A stretch of 64,000 bases of DNA. It comes from Myotis daubentonii (taxonomy: Eukaryota > Chordata > Mammalia > Chiroptera > Vespertilionidae). A program made the translations under genes and the position numbers. Positions 1-10,700 of the stretch are shown here, piece after piece (position 1 is the first letter of the stretch; each line of letters starts with the position of its first letter). Under the pieces are notes generated by a model. That model had not been told where the DNA came from. It saw nothing but the letters and a program-made list of their open reading frames with translations, and did no database searches. The stretch is from contig NC_081849.1 of NCBI RefSeq assembly GCF_963259705.1, positions 61,228,093-61,292,092 on the forward strand, written 5' to 3'.

Positions 1-330
1 GGGAACGTCGCTTCGCTGGCGGCGCGAGAGGGGGCTGCAGCTGGGCGCGGCCTGGGGCGGCTACCCGTTTGGGGGTGCCGGGCTCCCCCCTGCAGCAGAG
101 GGAGGGAGTGGAGCCGTCCGGCCGGATTTCGCGCGGGAGAAATGAAAGGGGGCAGTCCCGGGGCAGCCTCCAGCTGGCACGCTGGGCTTGGCTTTGCGCG
201 CGGGATGTGTGCAGGGTTTATTGCTGGCGTCTGCTGCAGTCGGTGGGTGTCTCCGGGGCTGCTTCAGAACTTGTCTGGTTTTGTTGTTGCAAAGGGGCGT
301 TTTGTGCCGCCTTCCAAAACATTTAGCTAG
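1..330. promoter_or_regulatory. CpG-island-like GC-rich segment (island edge)
   Basis: The first ~150 bases hold roughly 19 CpG dinucleotides, including CGCGCG and Sp1-like GGGGCGG boxes. CpG density falls off after about base 300. Undecayed CpG in a mammalian genome usually marks an unmethylated promoter or first exon, so a transcription start may lie here or just to the left. No coding exon is recognised in either direction. Open frames of 60-109 codons across it are what any GC-rich DNA gives. Direct: CpG clustering. Inferred: promoter function. Confidence 0.5.
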
Positions 331-429
331 AGTTCCCTTTGCAAAACATTGCAAACTCCACTGGAACTTTAGATGGCCTTTGCTACCCATTGTAGGCCTC
401 CAGCGCCGCTAGGCAGAGTTCTCCAGAGA

Positions 430-760
430 TCAGGGGTGCTGATTAATTTAACAAATATTGGCTGGGCACCTACTATGTGCCAGGCAGTGTGTTACGCAAT
501 GTTTTTATTCACATGGTTGAACAAAAAAACAGGTCCTTGCTGTGCTGGAGATTACAGTCAGGGAACCAGCCACCTACACGATGTAAACATGATAGTGATG
601 CAAATAAGGGTAATAATAATGTAATTAGTATTCGTTTTGATTAATAATTTAACAATGAATTCAAGTAATGCCATTAATCAATAATGGTGATAATAAGTTC
701 AATAACAATGATGCCAATAAATGTAAATTTGGAGCTACGATAGGTGGTGTAAAGGGACTT
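430..760 (+). repeat. L2 LINE 3'-end relic
   Basis: The segment carries the ancient L2/MIR-tail hallmark CACCTACTATGTGCCAGGCA, followed by the usual L2 run of 'aacaaaaaaacaggtccttgct' type sequence and a degenerate continuation. L2 is a CR1-type LINE that became inactive before the placental radiation. The match is diverged and the right edge is fuzzy. Confidence 0.6.
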
Positions 761-1261
761 CACATGGCACCAGGCAGGGAAGACTCCTGGAGTTCAGAGT
801 GAAGAGTGAAGAATTAAGTGGGTGGAAATTGTGGAAGTCTTGAAGTAGGTTCTGCAATGGGAGGGCTGTAGATGTCCTGAAATTGTGGCAGGTTTGCCAG
901 CCAGAGTGAAACCCTATTTAGGCCTGTGATCATGAGCTCATAGAGGCACTCTCTGTTGCATGAGACCTTCTGCAGGCCTTCTTGGCTGCTTGGGATCTGA
1001 GCATTTCCATCTTTTCTTTTTTGAAGGAGTGAGAACTTGGTCACACTTTTACTCAAGCTTCAGGAGAAAATATCTGGGAACTGCCTTCCTCCTTCTTTCC
1101 TTGGTTCTACAGACATGTGCCCTCCATGTTCCAGACCCTCTAAGTAGTAAGATAATCAAACACTGATTTATGAAAATGCTTTGTTTTCTTTTCATTGGAT
1201 AATGTAAGCTATTGATTATAACCACTTTCAGTTTTACTATGCTTCAGAGTTTTCCTCCACA
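761..1261. other. Unassigned single-copy-looking sequence
   Basis: I see no gene, RNA or repeat here. Short frames on both strands (60-80 codons) have no recognisable motif. Confidence 0.5.
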
Positions 1262-1445
1262 TACAGTTTCTCCTTGAATTCTCCCAACATTCTTCCAGAT
1301 TCTTCTGAGCCACACATTTTTAAAATAAGGAAACAGAACGGAGGGAGAAAGACACCTGCCACCCTGCTGTACGTGACAGCGGCAGGCTGCCGAACTGGAA
1401 GCCAGTCCTTGTGCCTGCAGACCCAACCTTCCCACCACTATTCTT
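1262..1445 (-). repeat. Possible degraded MIR SINE
   Basis: The order of blocks (an AT-rich 'gaattctcccaac' part, then 'taaggaaacaga', then a polar end ending in 'cagacccaacc') follows a reverse-oriented MIR, but identity is low. Confidence 0.35.
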
Positions 1446-2072
1446 TCCTTTTCCCCTGTTGGCTGCCAGGAAGCTCAGAGCATAATTTATTCAACCAAAA
1501 CTTTTTAATCTTTTTTTGGTATAACTGCATTCCGATGAACCAGTGATCTTACTTTTATTTATTTATTCTCTTTGTAGGTTTCATCAAATCCCTACGGGAA
1601 TGTGAAATAGGTCAAATTTTGTGAAGCACTTGAAGTAACCAACTTCCTACTTGGAAACCTGTCGCTGCTGAGCCCGTGGCTGCTGGGCCTGTAGCTGCCA
1701 GTCCTACGTCTCCCAGTGGCAACCTGGAAGCTTTCTTGCTTTGCCTGGCAAAGCCCATGAACTTGAATGGTACTTCGGAATTGATTCTCTAATGGTGTGT
1801 TTTTAGGGAAAGCCCTTTGGAACCAGGGCATTTTAATGTCCTGTGATAACACTTCCTCCTCAGGTTACGGATGGGATTTCTAAGATGTGAGCATTGAGTT
1901 TCAGCATGGCACAGCAAGAGTGACTGCCCCTTCCAGAAGCAATGGTATCCATATTGCAACAGAGGAAAAGCAGGCATCATGTTTGCAAAATTCCTTTAAG
2001 AAGTCTCTGTCTAGAAATCTATGCTTGCTTCCTTTTTAAAATGACATAAAAATAGCTGTGACTGGATGTCAG
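1446..2072. other. Unassigned sequence
   Basis: There is no recognised feature. A short T/A-rich stretch (TTATTTATTTATT) lies near 1555. Frames up to 86 codons have no recognisable domain. Confidence 0.5.
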
Positions 2073-2097
2073 CCCCCCCCCCACACACACACACACA
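2073..2097. repeat. Poly-C / (CA)n microsatellite
   Basis: A run of about ten C is followed directly by seven CA units. Confidence 0.9.
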
Positions 2098-2770
2098 ATG
2101 TTTGCTCTATAAAAGAAATTCCAATATCTCTACTCTGTTGGGTAGCCCTGCCCTCCCCACAGAGCTTAGCTGTGGGCAGACGGCTCAGTCTATCCTTTAT
2201 AACGGTGAGTGGCGCCAACTTGGTGTTCCAGACAACTCAGCCAAGACTCCACCTGTGCCAGAGAGCTTGAAGCATTGTGGGTAATATCTGTTTAGCATTG
2301 TACATGATCAGGAATAAATCAAGGACAGTTAAGCAAGCTAACATCCCTGGTTGTTCTCTATCTCCTGGCACCTTGAAACTTCCATGTCACTGTGATTAGA
2401 TAAAAACCTATCCTAGAAAGGGAAGACATCCCTAAATTTGAAACACAGAGATAATTTTTCCAAGTTGTTGCAAAATGAAAGATCTAGAATTGGGTCTCTT
2501 GTAGCAGAATGATCTAACAGTGACTGGGTGCCTTTCTGGAAAGTTTTCATTACAATCTGGTATTCCATCTTCCTGACTTTGCATGCAAAGATAATGCTGT
2601 CACAGCCGTGCAATTTAAAAGCATTCTGACGATAACCACTCGAATGGCTATGGAGAAACAGGCCCCAACAACCAATCATCGATGCCTTCATATATATGGG
2701 GTAAGAAAAGCACACATCACCATAAAACTGTCATGCCCGTGGTTCTACCAAAAAGTCAGTAGTAACAGTG
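2098..2770. other. Unassigned sequence
   Basis: Nothing is recognised. Frames of 70-100 codons carry no motif. The composition is moderately AT-rich, like its neighbours. Confidence 0.5.
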
Positions 2771-2777
2771 GCACCGA

Positions 2778-2885
2778 TACCGGCAGCTACTTACTGAGCC
2801 CTGGCCATGCACCAGGCCCTGTGCTGGGTTTATCGTTGCATGTGCCTCTCATTTAATCCTTCAACTGTGACAGTTACCCATCTGC
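2778..2885 (-). repeat. MIR SINE fragment
   Basis: It reads 'ttactgagccctggccatgc' then 'accaggccctgtgctgggtt' and 'ctcatttaatccttcaa', the reverse complement of the 3' part of MIR. Diverged, as expected for a Mesozoic SINE. Confidence 0.6.
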
Positions 2886-3126
2886 TCCTGGAACACAGTG
2901 CCATGAACATAAATGAAACAATATTTCCAAAGTACTTGGAATTTCTTAGGGCTGCTATGTAAACTCTACATATGATTAATGCAACCCGTATTTCATAGGT
3001 TTTTGCAAAATATGTAATAATATAGACTTTACTTATAAAATATGATTATAACTAGGCACTGACAACAAATGGTTAGAAATTAGAAGAGATTATCCAATAA
3101 TTCTAACCTCTCTAAAAACATGTATA

Positions 3127-3254
3127 TAGGGTGGGGGAAAAGTGGGTTTCCAGATGTGAGTATGGAAAATACAGTTTATTCTTGTATTATTATTTATGAA
3201 TTCTTGTATTATGTTCCATACAAACAGTCTTAAACGCACTTTTGTCCCACCCTG
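3127..3254. mobile_element. Mariner-type MITE (128 bp, TA-flanked)
   Basis: The left end TAGGGTGGGGGAAAAGTGGG and the right end (reverse complement CAGGGTGGGACAAAAGTGCG) form imperfect terminal inverted repeats. Each end is bordered by TA, the mariner target. The interior is palindrome-like and AT-rich with no coding capacity, so this is a non-autonomous element mobilised by a mariner transposase. Direct: TIRs and TA. Family name not assigned. Confidence 0.8.
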
Positions 3255-4408
3255 TATTACAAAAGAAAATGATAATGATCCATTTCTAATTCGTGGTACC
3301 AGCAAAAGTACTGTGGTACATAGTTTTTAAAAAACTGAGATTTTTCATAATGAATTATATAGGTAGCATTTTTAAAAACTATAAAATATCAACATAGAGT
3401 TCAGACTAAATCTATAAAAATAACTTTTAAATTACTTCTTAAATGACAAAAAGTCATAAGATTTCATTGGAATATTTTTAAAGCAGGGTTTATTTTCAAA
3501 TTTTGTCAAAACTAATATAACCAACTATCTAGTGTTCAGAAAAGAATTTCAAAGTATCAATATTCATTACCATATTATTAAGGAAACATGACTGCTTTGC
3601 CTATGGTCAGTAATCTCTATTATTTGCTAACTCTGATTATTTGGCCAGCATTAGAGAACTGTGGGTCATACAATGCGACATTTGGAATCAGAAATGTAAA
3701 ACTTCTCTAAATAGTTGGCTTCTACAAATATGTTGTATTACTACTATATACGGTGGGGGGAACCCACAACTTTCCAGATTTTGTGGAATTTTACAGATTG
3801 TTACAGATTTATCCTTTTTTACTGGGAATAATCAAGTTTTGTATGCGAGTGGTAATGCTGGACCATATTTTCAATAGAAAAATCCACAGCATTGAGGCAG
3901 TTATGGGGTCATTGATTTTAAGCCTCCAGATGATTCTTATGAGCATTGCTCTAGTCGAGCTCAGTGGTTTGCAGTGTGTCTTTGAACCGCTCCCAGCACA
4001 GCCACGGGTGAACCTGAGGAGGGGCAGTGAAGGATTAAAGAAGACAGATGAGAATACAGTTGGGGCTAGGTAGCATCAACGTGCCTGGATGAGGAAACAG
4101 TGACACAGCCGGTAAGCAGAAGCTTTATTTTATAGTCAGATCACACAAAGCAAAACAAGGGGAGTGGTCAACATGTTTACAATGTTCTTGCGAGTTTCAA
4201 ACCTATTTTCTTACTCAAGCCTTGTTTTGGCAGCACTTGCTGCACCTCTGCAGCCCATTAGCTTCCTAGGAACAAGGGAGGACTATAAGGTCAAGCTTAA
4301 TTGTGCTAGGAGGGCTCTACCCTCCAAGCTGGGACTTGTATGTGGCTCTGTCACAGGTCATTTGGAGGCTTGACCCTATAGCTGCTCCCTACAGGCGTTA
4401 AGACCAAT
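3255..4408. other. AT-rich unassigned sequence
   Basis: No gene is recognised. The 4040-4395 part, running into 'ctgctccctaca', has the feel of an old LTR fragment, but I cannot name a family or find a paired end. Frames of 69-106 codons are motif-free. Confidence 0.4.
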
Positions 4409-4433
4409 AGCAGCAGCAGCAGCAGCAGCAGCA
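4409..4433 (+). repeat. (AGC)8 trinucleotide repeat
   Basis: About eight uninterrupted AGC units, abutting a MER5-like fragment. The repeat is not in a credible coding frame. Confidence 0.95.
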
Positions 4434-4454
4434 AACCTGAGCTCTGATAAATTC

Positions 4455-4565
4455 ACATTCATGGGCCCCACCCAGAATTATTTAATTGGAAACTCTGGGG
4501 GTGGAACAGTCTGGGTTTTAACACCATTCCGGTGTTTCTGATCCTTGCTTAAAGAACCACTGTGG
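4455..4565 (-). repeat. MER5A-like hAT relic
   Basis: 'GGGCCCCACCCAGAATTA' and 'gaaactctgggggtggaac', then 'ttttaacaccattccggtg', match one half of MER5A, a small hAT-Charlie element of early eutherians. No terminal duplication is kept. Confidence 0.6.
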
Positions 4566-4589
4566 TTGTAATCCAAGGTTGATTGCTCC

Positions 4590-4935
4590 CCAGTGGGGTG
4601 ACTTTGGCACTAACCACTGGACTTCATTTTTCTCATCTGTAAAATGTGGATACTACAAACCGCAATCCAAGCAATAGTATTCCTACCAAAAATGAATATG
4701 TAGCATCAGATGTGACTGTAACTTAATAAGCCTAGAGTGGTGGACACTTGTAATGAGTATGAATAGTAAAAATCCTCCTGTGTACTGAACACTAACCATG
4801 TTCCAGAAACGGTCTATGCATTGTTTCACCCAGTCTCCACCACACACGTGTGATGTGCACAATACTCTCTGCGTCATTCAGATGAGGGCACTGAGGCTTT
4901 GGGGCTTTGAAACTTGCTCACAGCGACCCAGCAGA
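4590..4935. repeat. Two abutting MIR fragments
   Basis: 4600-4660 is forward MIR ('tcatttttctcatctgtaaaatgtgg' type). 4770-4935 is reverse MIR ('gtactgaacactaaccatgt', then 'cagatgagggcactgaggct' and 'cttgctcacagcgacccagc'). Both are old and diverged. Confidence 0.6.
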
Positions 4936-5943
4936 GCCAAACTAGAACCAAGATGGGTTCTACTACAAAGCTAAAGCTATGCTCTCACCTTTTGTCTTTA
5001 TTCAGATAGCTTTTTTGGGGGGAGAGGCGGGGGTAAATTCAATTTTTAATTTAAAAAAACGGGAACTAGGTTCTTTATGTACCATCATCCCAACTTCCTT
5101 ACTTAATGTGTCTAGGATTCTGAAGTCTTCTCCCCATTTGTTTGTGAAAGTAACTATTTTTCCATTTGTAGGCTGCTTTTAGCAGGTGTTCCTCCATTCA
5201 TTTAAAGAGTCTTTTCCCCAGCCCACCCCACCCTCCAGTCTCTCTCTTCCTAAATCTACATGTGGTCTAGACTTTAATGTGGCTAAATTGTCCCAGATGA
5301 TTACTCTCGTGTCTTTAACAGCTTTCAGCTCTGACCTACTTATCATGTCTGGATACTTTTATAGCTTTGGAGTCCAAATGAGCTTCTGACCTTGCTAACT
5401 GTAGCCCAGCCCCAGGAAATCTCTGACAACATAAAACTCAAGGTCTAATCTTAAGACTATGTAATGACACCCATAACCATAAATTCCAAGTTGGGCTCAG
5501 GAAACGGAGTGCGACAAGACTTGGGCACTTCTGACCGTTATTTCCCGAGCAAATCCTATCTGGGTGTGAAATATGGACAAGAAATCCTCCACTCGGCGAG
5601 CGTGTTAAATATGGCTTGTTACAGAATGTCATCTTGCAAGCACAGCCTTAGCGCACTCCTCTTATACACAGGAGGTGGGCTGTTTCCATCAGACACGGAC
5701 CAAGTAAGCGGAAATGCCATATCTTGAGTCTTTCTGTTTTTTTTAAGAAAAGCAACGTGTCAGCTCCCCTGCCTTTTCCCTACAAATGCTCCCACTCCAT
5801 CTTTCTCTCCCCCAAACACTTTAAAACTGTCAGGCATTTTATATACCAGACCTCACAGTCAGTTCTCCGTGGGGCTCAGGAAAGACTGGGAGGATTTCCT
5901 AGGTAAGGTGGCAGCGCTTTGGCAATTCTTCGGGACATTTAGG
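4936..5943. other. Unassigned sequence
   Basis: No gene or repeat is recognised. G-rich, T-rich and AT-rich blocks alternate. Frames of 60-87 codons are unremarkable. Confidence 0.5.
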
Positions 5944-5951
5944 ACCTAGAC

Positions 5952-6178
5952 CAGCCGTGGGCATACTACGGCCCGCGGGCCAGATCTGGCCCGTTTGAAA
6001 TGAATAAAACTAAAAAAAAAAAAAAAAAAAAAAAAAAGATCGTACCCTTTTATTAATGATGTTTACTTTGAATTTATATTAGTTCACACAAACACTCCAT
6101 CCATGCTTTTGTTCCTGCCCTCCGGTCCAGTTTAAGAACCCATTGTGGCCCTCGAGTCAAAAAGTTTGCCCACCCCTG
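5952..6178. mobile_element. Non-autonomous hAT element (227 bp) with exact 8-bp TSD
   Basis: The element starts CAGCCGTGGGCATACTACGG and ends TTTGCCCACCCCTG, so the ends are imperfect inverted repeats with the hAT-typical CA..TG termini. The target duplication ACCTAGAC occurs at 5944-5951 and again at 6179-6186. A poly-A run (6012-6036) lies inside. It has no coding capacity and must have been moved in trans by a hAT transposase. An exact duplication fits a fairly recent insertion. Confidence 0.9.
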
Positions 6179-6186
6179 ACCTAGAC

Positions 6187-6492
6187 AGAAGCTATTGTAC
6201 TTGAAACTTGAAACTTGCTTCCCAGACTAGGAAGAAAAGCAAAGTACTCAAACAGAAACCATCATCAGCATCACCATCCATGGAGTTTTCCTTTTTCGGG
6301 AACTGCCGATTGATTGTTAGCCTCTGGGGTGGTACAGCCTGGAGACGACGTTCTGAGAGAAGGGAAAGCAGTGTCTACATTACACCAAAAAGGGGACTTC
6401 AGCCACGGGTTGAAAGAAAAGGCAATGCAAGCAAACCACTTATTTGACATCATAAACTTATCTTTTGCTTTCTACTCTTCCCTTACAAAAAA
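6187..6492. other. Unassigned sequence
   Basis: Nothing is recognised. It lies between a hAT element and the left arm of an inverted repeat. Confidence 0.5.
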
Positions 6493-6604
6493 GCAACGTA
6501 GTGTGGTCCTGTGGCAATTAGCCCATCTTAAACAAATTGTTTCTATTTTTGTCCTCTCTGGGGACAGAGTCAGATTGCAATATACCTCTAAAAATGTCAT
6601 GTTT

Positions 6605-6956
6605 AGCTGAAATATTAGGACCTTTGTAGGTTCACATGCAGTTGTAAGAACTACATTTTTCCCAGTTTCCCCCAATAGTAACATTTTGGGAGGCGATGTA
6701 CCCTGTCCCGTCCAGGACACTGACACTGATGCAATTCACCAACCAATTCGGATTCCCCCAATTTGGCCTGTAGGTGTGTATTTAGTTCCACACAGTTTTG
6801 TCACATGTGTAGATTTGTGCACACACTATCACAGTCAAGATACTGCACCCACATAGCAAGAATCTCTCCTATACAGAATCTCTCTGTATTATTTCTTACA
6901 ACTGCATTTGAATCTACAAAATGGTCTCAATATTTCAACTAAATATGACACTTTAT
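6605..6956. repeat. L1-like relic
   Basis: Phrases such as 'cagttgtaagaactacattt', 'cactatcacagtcaagatac' and 'ctgcatttgaatctacaaaa' belong to the widespread non-coding end of old mammalian L1 elements. Subfamily and orientation are uncertain. Confidence 0.45.
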
Positions 6957-7188
6957 TTTTTTAATTTTTAAATCTTTATTGTTTAAAGTATTACATCTGT
7001 CCCCTCTTTTCCCCCATTGACCCCTTCTAGCCCACTCCATCCCCCCATCCCAGGCCTTCATGACCCTGTTGTCTGTGTCCATGGGTTATGCATATATGCA
7101 TACAAGTTCTTTGGGTGATCTCTTCCCTCCCACCACCGCTCCCCCCCCAACCCCCGCCTTCCCTCTGAGATTCGACAGTCTGTTCCAC
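6957..7188 (-). repeat. L1 3'-UTR/tail fragment
   Basis: Read in reverse, it ends with AATAAAGATTTAAAAATT, a polyadenylation signal plus an A-rich tail. The body ('ccatgggttatgcatatatg', 'catacaagttctttgggtga') is a sequence I associate with L1 3' UTRs in vesper bats. It is 5'-truncated, as most L1 insertions are. Confidence 0.55.
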
Positions 7189-7283
7189 TTTCTGTCCCCA
7201 GAGAGGACAAAAGAAGAAACAATCTATTTAAAGATGGATCTTTGACACAGGACCACACCTCTGAATCACTGCCTTGCTTTTCA

Positions 7284-7959
7284 CCTTATTCCTCTCACCT
7301 TGTTATTGACTTCAGTGCTGTTTCTTGACAGTCTCACATTTTATGTCAAGCAGAGTCGAGTCAGGCGACAGGAAGCTTGCCCATTATCTGAGCAGAGAGA
7401 ATTGAATATGAAGAATGTTTAGCTAGGTATAAAATCCTCAACAGATCAATGAAAGGGTAAGAGGAGGGCACTAAGGTATCATAGAGACAGCAGCTGCCGT
7501 AGGTAGCCCCCACCCTAGGAACTGGGTGGAGGGGAGGGGGGCGCTATGATTGTCACAATCAGACCCTAAGAGGAGGTCCTGCAGAGCTGAAATACCTCTG
7601 AAGCACAGTCCTCCTGGCTGGCGCTGGTGTCTCTGAGATGGGCTCCATTAAGCGGGTTCTGCGAGTATTAGAAAACCTCAAACTGGATTCTGTTTTTGCT
7701 GTGGGGAGGAACTGGTTTTTGCCTGGGTGAAGAAACATTGCTGGGGTAACACTGATAGAAACAAGCTCCTTCTTCCTCCTCCAGCTCTGTCGTCTCGCCC
7801 TAGACTCCCCTATTGGCAGAGTGTAACAGGGAGCCATGTGGCAAAGCAAAAGTGATTTGCAAAGTCCCAGGCCGGGCATCACAAGGGGAAATACAGAAGA
7901 TGAGTTCTGAGCTGCGAGACAACAACTTAATGCATCTCCTGTGACATTTTCTTCCGTCT
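7284..7959. other. Unassigned sequence
   Basis: No gene or repeat is recognised. A 107-codon minus-strand frame (7559-7882) has no motif. Confidence 0.5.
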
Positions 7960-8300
7960 CACCTTAGTTACTCTTTCCCATGGTCATGCCCTGAACCTTG
8001 GCATTACGACTATCTGCGTCACCTCTGAAATAATAATTCCAAGCATCTCACTCTTGGACAACTACCTCCCCTACCATGGTGTACCTGCTCTAATACTTCT
8101 ATTTCAGCGTCATTTTAACCCCATTGAAACCTCCAATCCAATGACAGCTGACAGACGTCCACCATCCATCGCCTTATGGCTTCACTTTCCTCCTTAAACA
8201 GCCTGGATTCTACATCGTGATCATCACTTCCTTACCTTTAACTCCCTGGGCTTTCTCTCCTTGTGTCTTACTTGCCCATCAAAATGCCATCCCTAACTAA
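7960..8300 (+). repeat. Possible L2/CR1-type LINE ORF2 remnant
   Basis: Translating with breaks gives a pattern like '..ITTICVTSEI..SISLLDNYLP', which resembles the endonuclease C-terminal region of L2/CR1 ORF2 (consensus motif around S-D-H-x-L). No open frame survives. Tentative. Confidence 0.35.
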
Positions 8301-9389
8301 ACCCTAACAACCCACCACATCGTGCCTGCCCCGAAGTGGCAAGCTCTCCCTGGAGAGGGGTGTGGAAGGTCAGAGTAAGCACACAGAGGCTTCCCAGGGC
8401 CCCAGACACTCCTGGTTGTCGGCCTGTCTGGTCGCTCCACCTCCTCCTTAGAGGAGGGGTGGCTGAGATGGACGGTATCTGCTCCTGTCTGTCTGGCCAC
8501 TTCCTATCTGCTAGGAATTGTGGAATTTAAGTTGGAAACAGTCTGCAGTTTGGTACATGTTGAGTTTGGTCTCACTCTCCCTCCCCACCTCTCCTCTGTT
8601 CTATTTTGAAGAGGCACCAGGAAGATAAAGAAGGGGATGCTGGGGACTCCTGGGTGGAGACAGGATAGTCTTTGTGCCACTGAAGCAGTTGAGCTGGTGG
8701 CAGGAACACAGTTTCCTCTCAACTCCCCAGTGGCTCTACCCAGTGGTGTGAGATCTGAGCTGAGGGCAGGGTGGCCCCGGACAGGGTTCCCTGGTTTCTC
8801 AGACCTGCACAACCCATGTGGTCCGTGTCACCAAGGATCCCTGCAGTGAGGAAAGGCCTCAAGTTTGGGTCGTGGACCAGCTGTCGTGGGTGAACACCAA
8901 TCTCAAACGCCTGCAGCCACGGCAGTAGGACAAGTTGAGGGACTGAGAGCTCCGTGAGCCCCCATCAGGCTTCTGATTGGAGACTTCCGGGCAGAAATCA
9001 GATTATTGCTGATTTGTTTTTATGTGGGAGGGAATGAGAATAAACCTGAGAGATGTTTTAATAGATGTGACTCTACCTGCATGACTGATTTTAAAAAGAG
9101 GGAGGTAGATTACAAAGAAAAAAATCTATTATTTTTCCTTAAAACATTAGTTACAGCTATTACACATGAACACATTCTCATGAAATAAGCTGTATAGACA
9201 AATAGAGAGTAAAATCTTAAAGTTCCTCTTCACTCCTGTCATGGCCCACACACATCAACTCCCAGGGGGCATCTGGGCCAGTGATGTGTGTCTACCCGGT
9301 CCTTCGGGTGCATTTATGTATGTCAATGTCATGTGATTAGTTTTAAGTAGAGTTCTGGTTGTTGTTTCATCCTGACCTGAAGATACGTT
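8301..9389. other. Unassigned sequence
   Basis: This block is moderately GC-rich at first (8300-8960), then AT-rich. Frames of 60-102 codons lack any domain. No RNA gene is seen. Confidence 0.5.
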
Positions 9390-9577
9390 TTTCTGGATTT
9401 GAGAGAGAGGCGACGGGGGCGTGAGAGAGAGGGAAACATCGATTGGCTGCCTCCCATACACGCCCCAACAAGGGATCAAACGCGCAACCTAGGTACGTGC
9501 CCTGACCAGGAATCGAACCCACAACCCTTTGGTGTCTGGGACGATGCTCCCACTAACTGAGCCACCCAGCCAGCGTG
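9390..9577 (-). mobile_element. Ves SINE (old, diverged)
   Basis: Reverse-oriented Ves: a GA-rich tract, 'gaaacatcgattggctgcct', 'gaccaggaatcgaacccaca' (tRNA T-loop/B-box region) and 'actgagccacccagccag' (A-box end). These are tRNA-derived RNA polymerase III SINEs of bats, copied by L1 machinery. Confidence 0.8.
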
Positions 9578-9701
9578 AGAGTTTCCGTTTTGATGTTTGT
9601 GAGTCAATCTTTCTGTTCTTTTCAGATGAGAACTTCCAGCTTCAGAAAATAGAGTTGAGCCCCTGGAACTGAGGGGCTTGGTGAAGCTGAGGTTCCAACA
9701 A

Positions 9702-9749
9702 CAGGGTTCAGGGTTCAGGGTTCAGGGTTCAGGGTTCAGGGTTCAGGGT
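9702..9749 (+). repeat. Heptamer tandem repeat (CAGGGTT)n
   Basis: About seven perfect units of a 7-bp motif. As TTCAGGG it differs from the vertebrate telomere hexamer TTAGGG by one inserted C. Confidence 0.95.
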
Positions 9750-10453
9750 CTCAGACCCACTTGTCTCTTTGGCAGAGATGCTCGTTTTCTAAGCGGAAAG
9801 TTAGCAACTCGGTATTATTTTTGCACCTTCCCCTGAGTCCATAATAATTTCAAATTGTAAAAAATAAAATAAAATCATTTTTAAAAGCCAGCATGTGGTT
9901 CAACATATTTTCTTTCCCCCGACCCTGCCATTGTGAGGCACGGGGCACAGCGGACCTCCCATCGCCTGGATCCCTGGGTGACTGCGGTGGGGGAGCCTCC
10001 CTGCCCACCCACGTGGACGGGTAGCATCTGTGAGAAATGCGCTTTACTGCGTCCAGCAAAACCACCAACAAAAACAACAACAAACCAAAATACAAACTGT
10101 GATTCTCATCACGGTCTCCCTCTTTCTCTTGGATCACTCGCTGTGGGAAAAGCCACCTGCCACTCAGGCAGCTAGTGAAGAGGCCCCTGGGGAGGAGCTG
10201 AAGGGTCTGGCCCCCAGCCAGTGTGAAACAGACACTGCCAAGGGCGGGGCGGGAGCTGTGGAGCAGACCTTCCTGCCCTAAGGCCTGCGGACCATGGCAG
10301 CCTCGGGAGTGATCTGTGGCCCGAACCCCCCAGCTCAGCCTCTCCCAGATTCCTGCCCCCCAGAAACTGCGTGAGATACATGTGCTGCTTAAAGCTGCTA
10401 AACTTGAGGATACCTTGTCATGCAGCAAAAAATATCACCAACACACGCAGGGT
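9750..10453. other. Unassigned sequence with a 192-codon chance frame
   Basis: The minus strand of 9850-10428 is open for 192 codons. The product has no domain, mixed composition and no splice or start context that I can support. I treat it as non-coding. Confidence 0.45.
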
Positions 10454-10468
10454 CAAGTTGTGACTTTC

Positions 10469-10685
10469 TTTTTTATTTTATTGATTTTTTTTTTTTTTTT
10501 ACAGTGAAGAACGGAGAGGGATAGAGAGTTAGAAACATCGATGAGAGAGATCGATCAGCTGCCTCCTGCACACTTCCCCCTGGGGATGTGCCCGCAACCA
10601 AGGTACATGCCCTTGACCGGAATCGAACCTGGGACCCTTCAGTCCGCAGGCCGACGCTCTATCCACTGAGCCAGACCGGTTCAGC
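10469..10685 (-). mobile_element. Ves SINE with 15-bp TSD
   Basis: A complete reverse-oriented Ves element runs from T-tail on the left to 'ccactgagccagaccggttc' on the right. The target duplication CAAGTTGTGACTTTC flanks it at 10454-10468 and 10686-10700. A 15-bp exact duplication and a long T-run mark a young L1-mediated insertion. Confidence 0.95.
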
Positions 10686-10700
10686 CAAGTTGTGACTTTC

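Larger units (their letters stand above)
6493..7283. repeat. Widely spaced imperfect inverted repeat
   Basis: The left arm (about 6493-6567) and right arm (about 7191-7283) are inverted copies. They share exact blocks such as GTGTGGTCCTGTG and TTTGTCCTCTCTGGGGACAG (in the right arm as the reverse complement), in the same order with a few indels. About 620 bases of L1-like sequence lie between them. The arms may be two opposite insertions of one old repeat, a local inverted duplication, or ends of an unrecognised element. The arms are seen directly; the origin is not known. Confidence 0.65.

Noticed and set aside
9850..10428. 192-codon minus-strand frame
   Set aside because: No recognisable protein features, with overlapping frames on the other strand.
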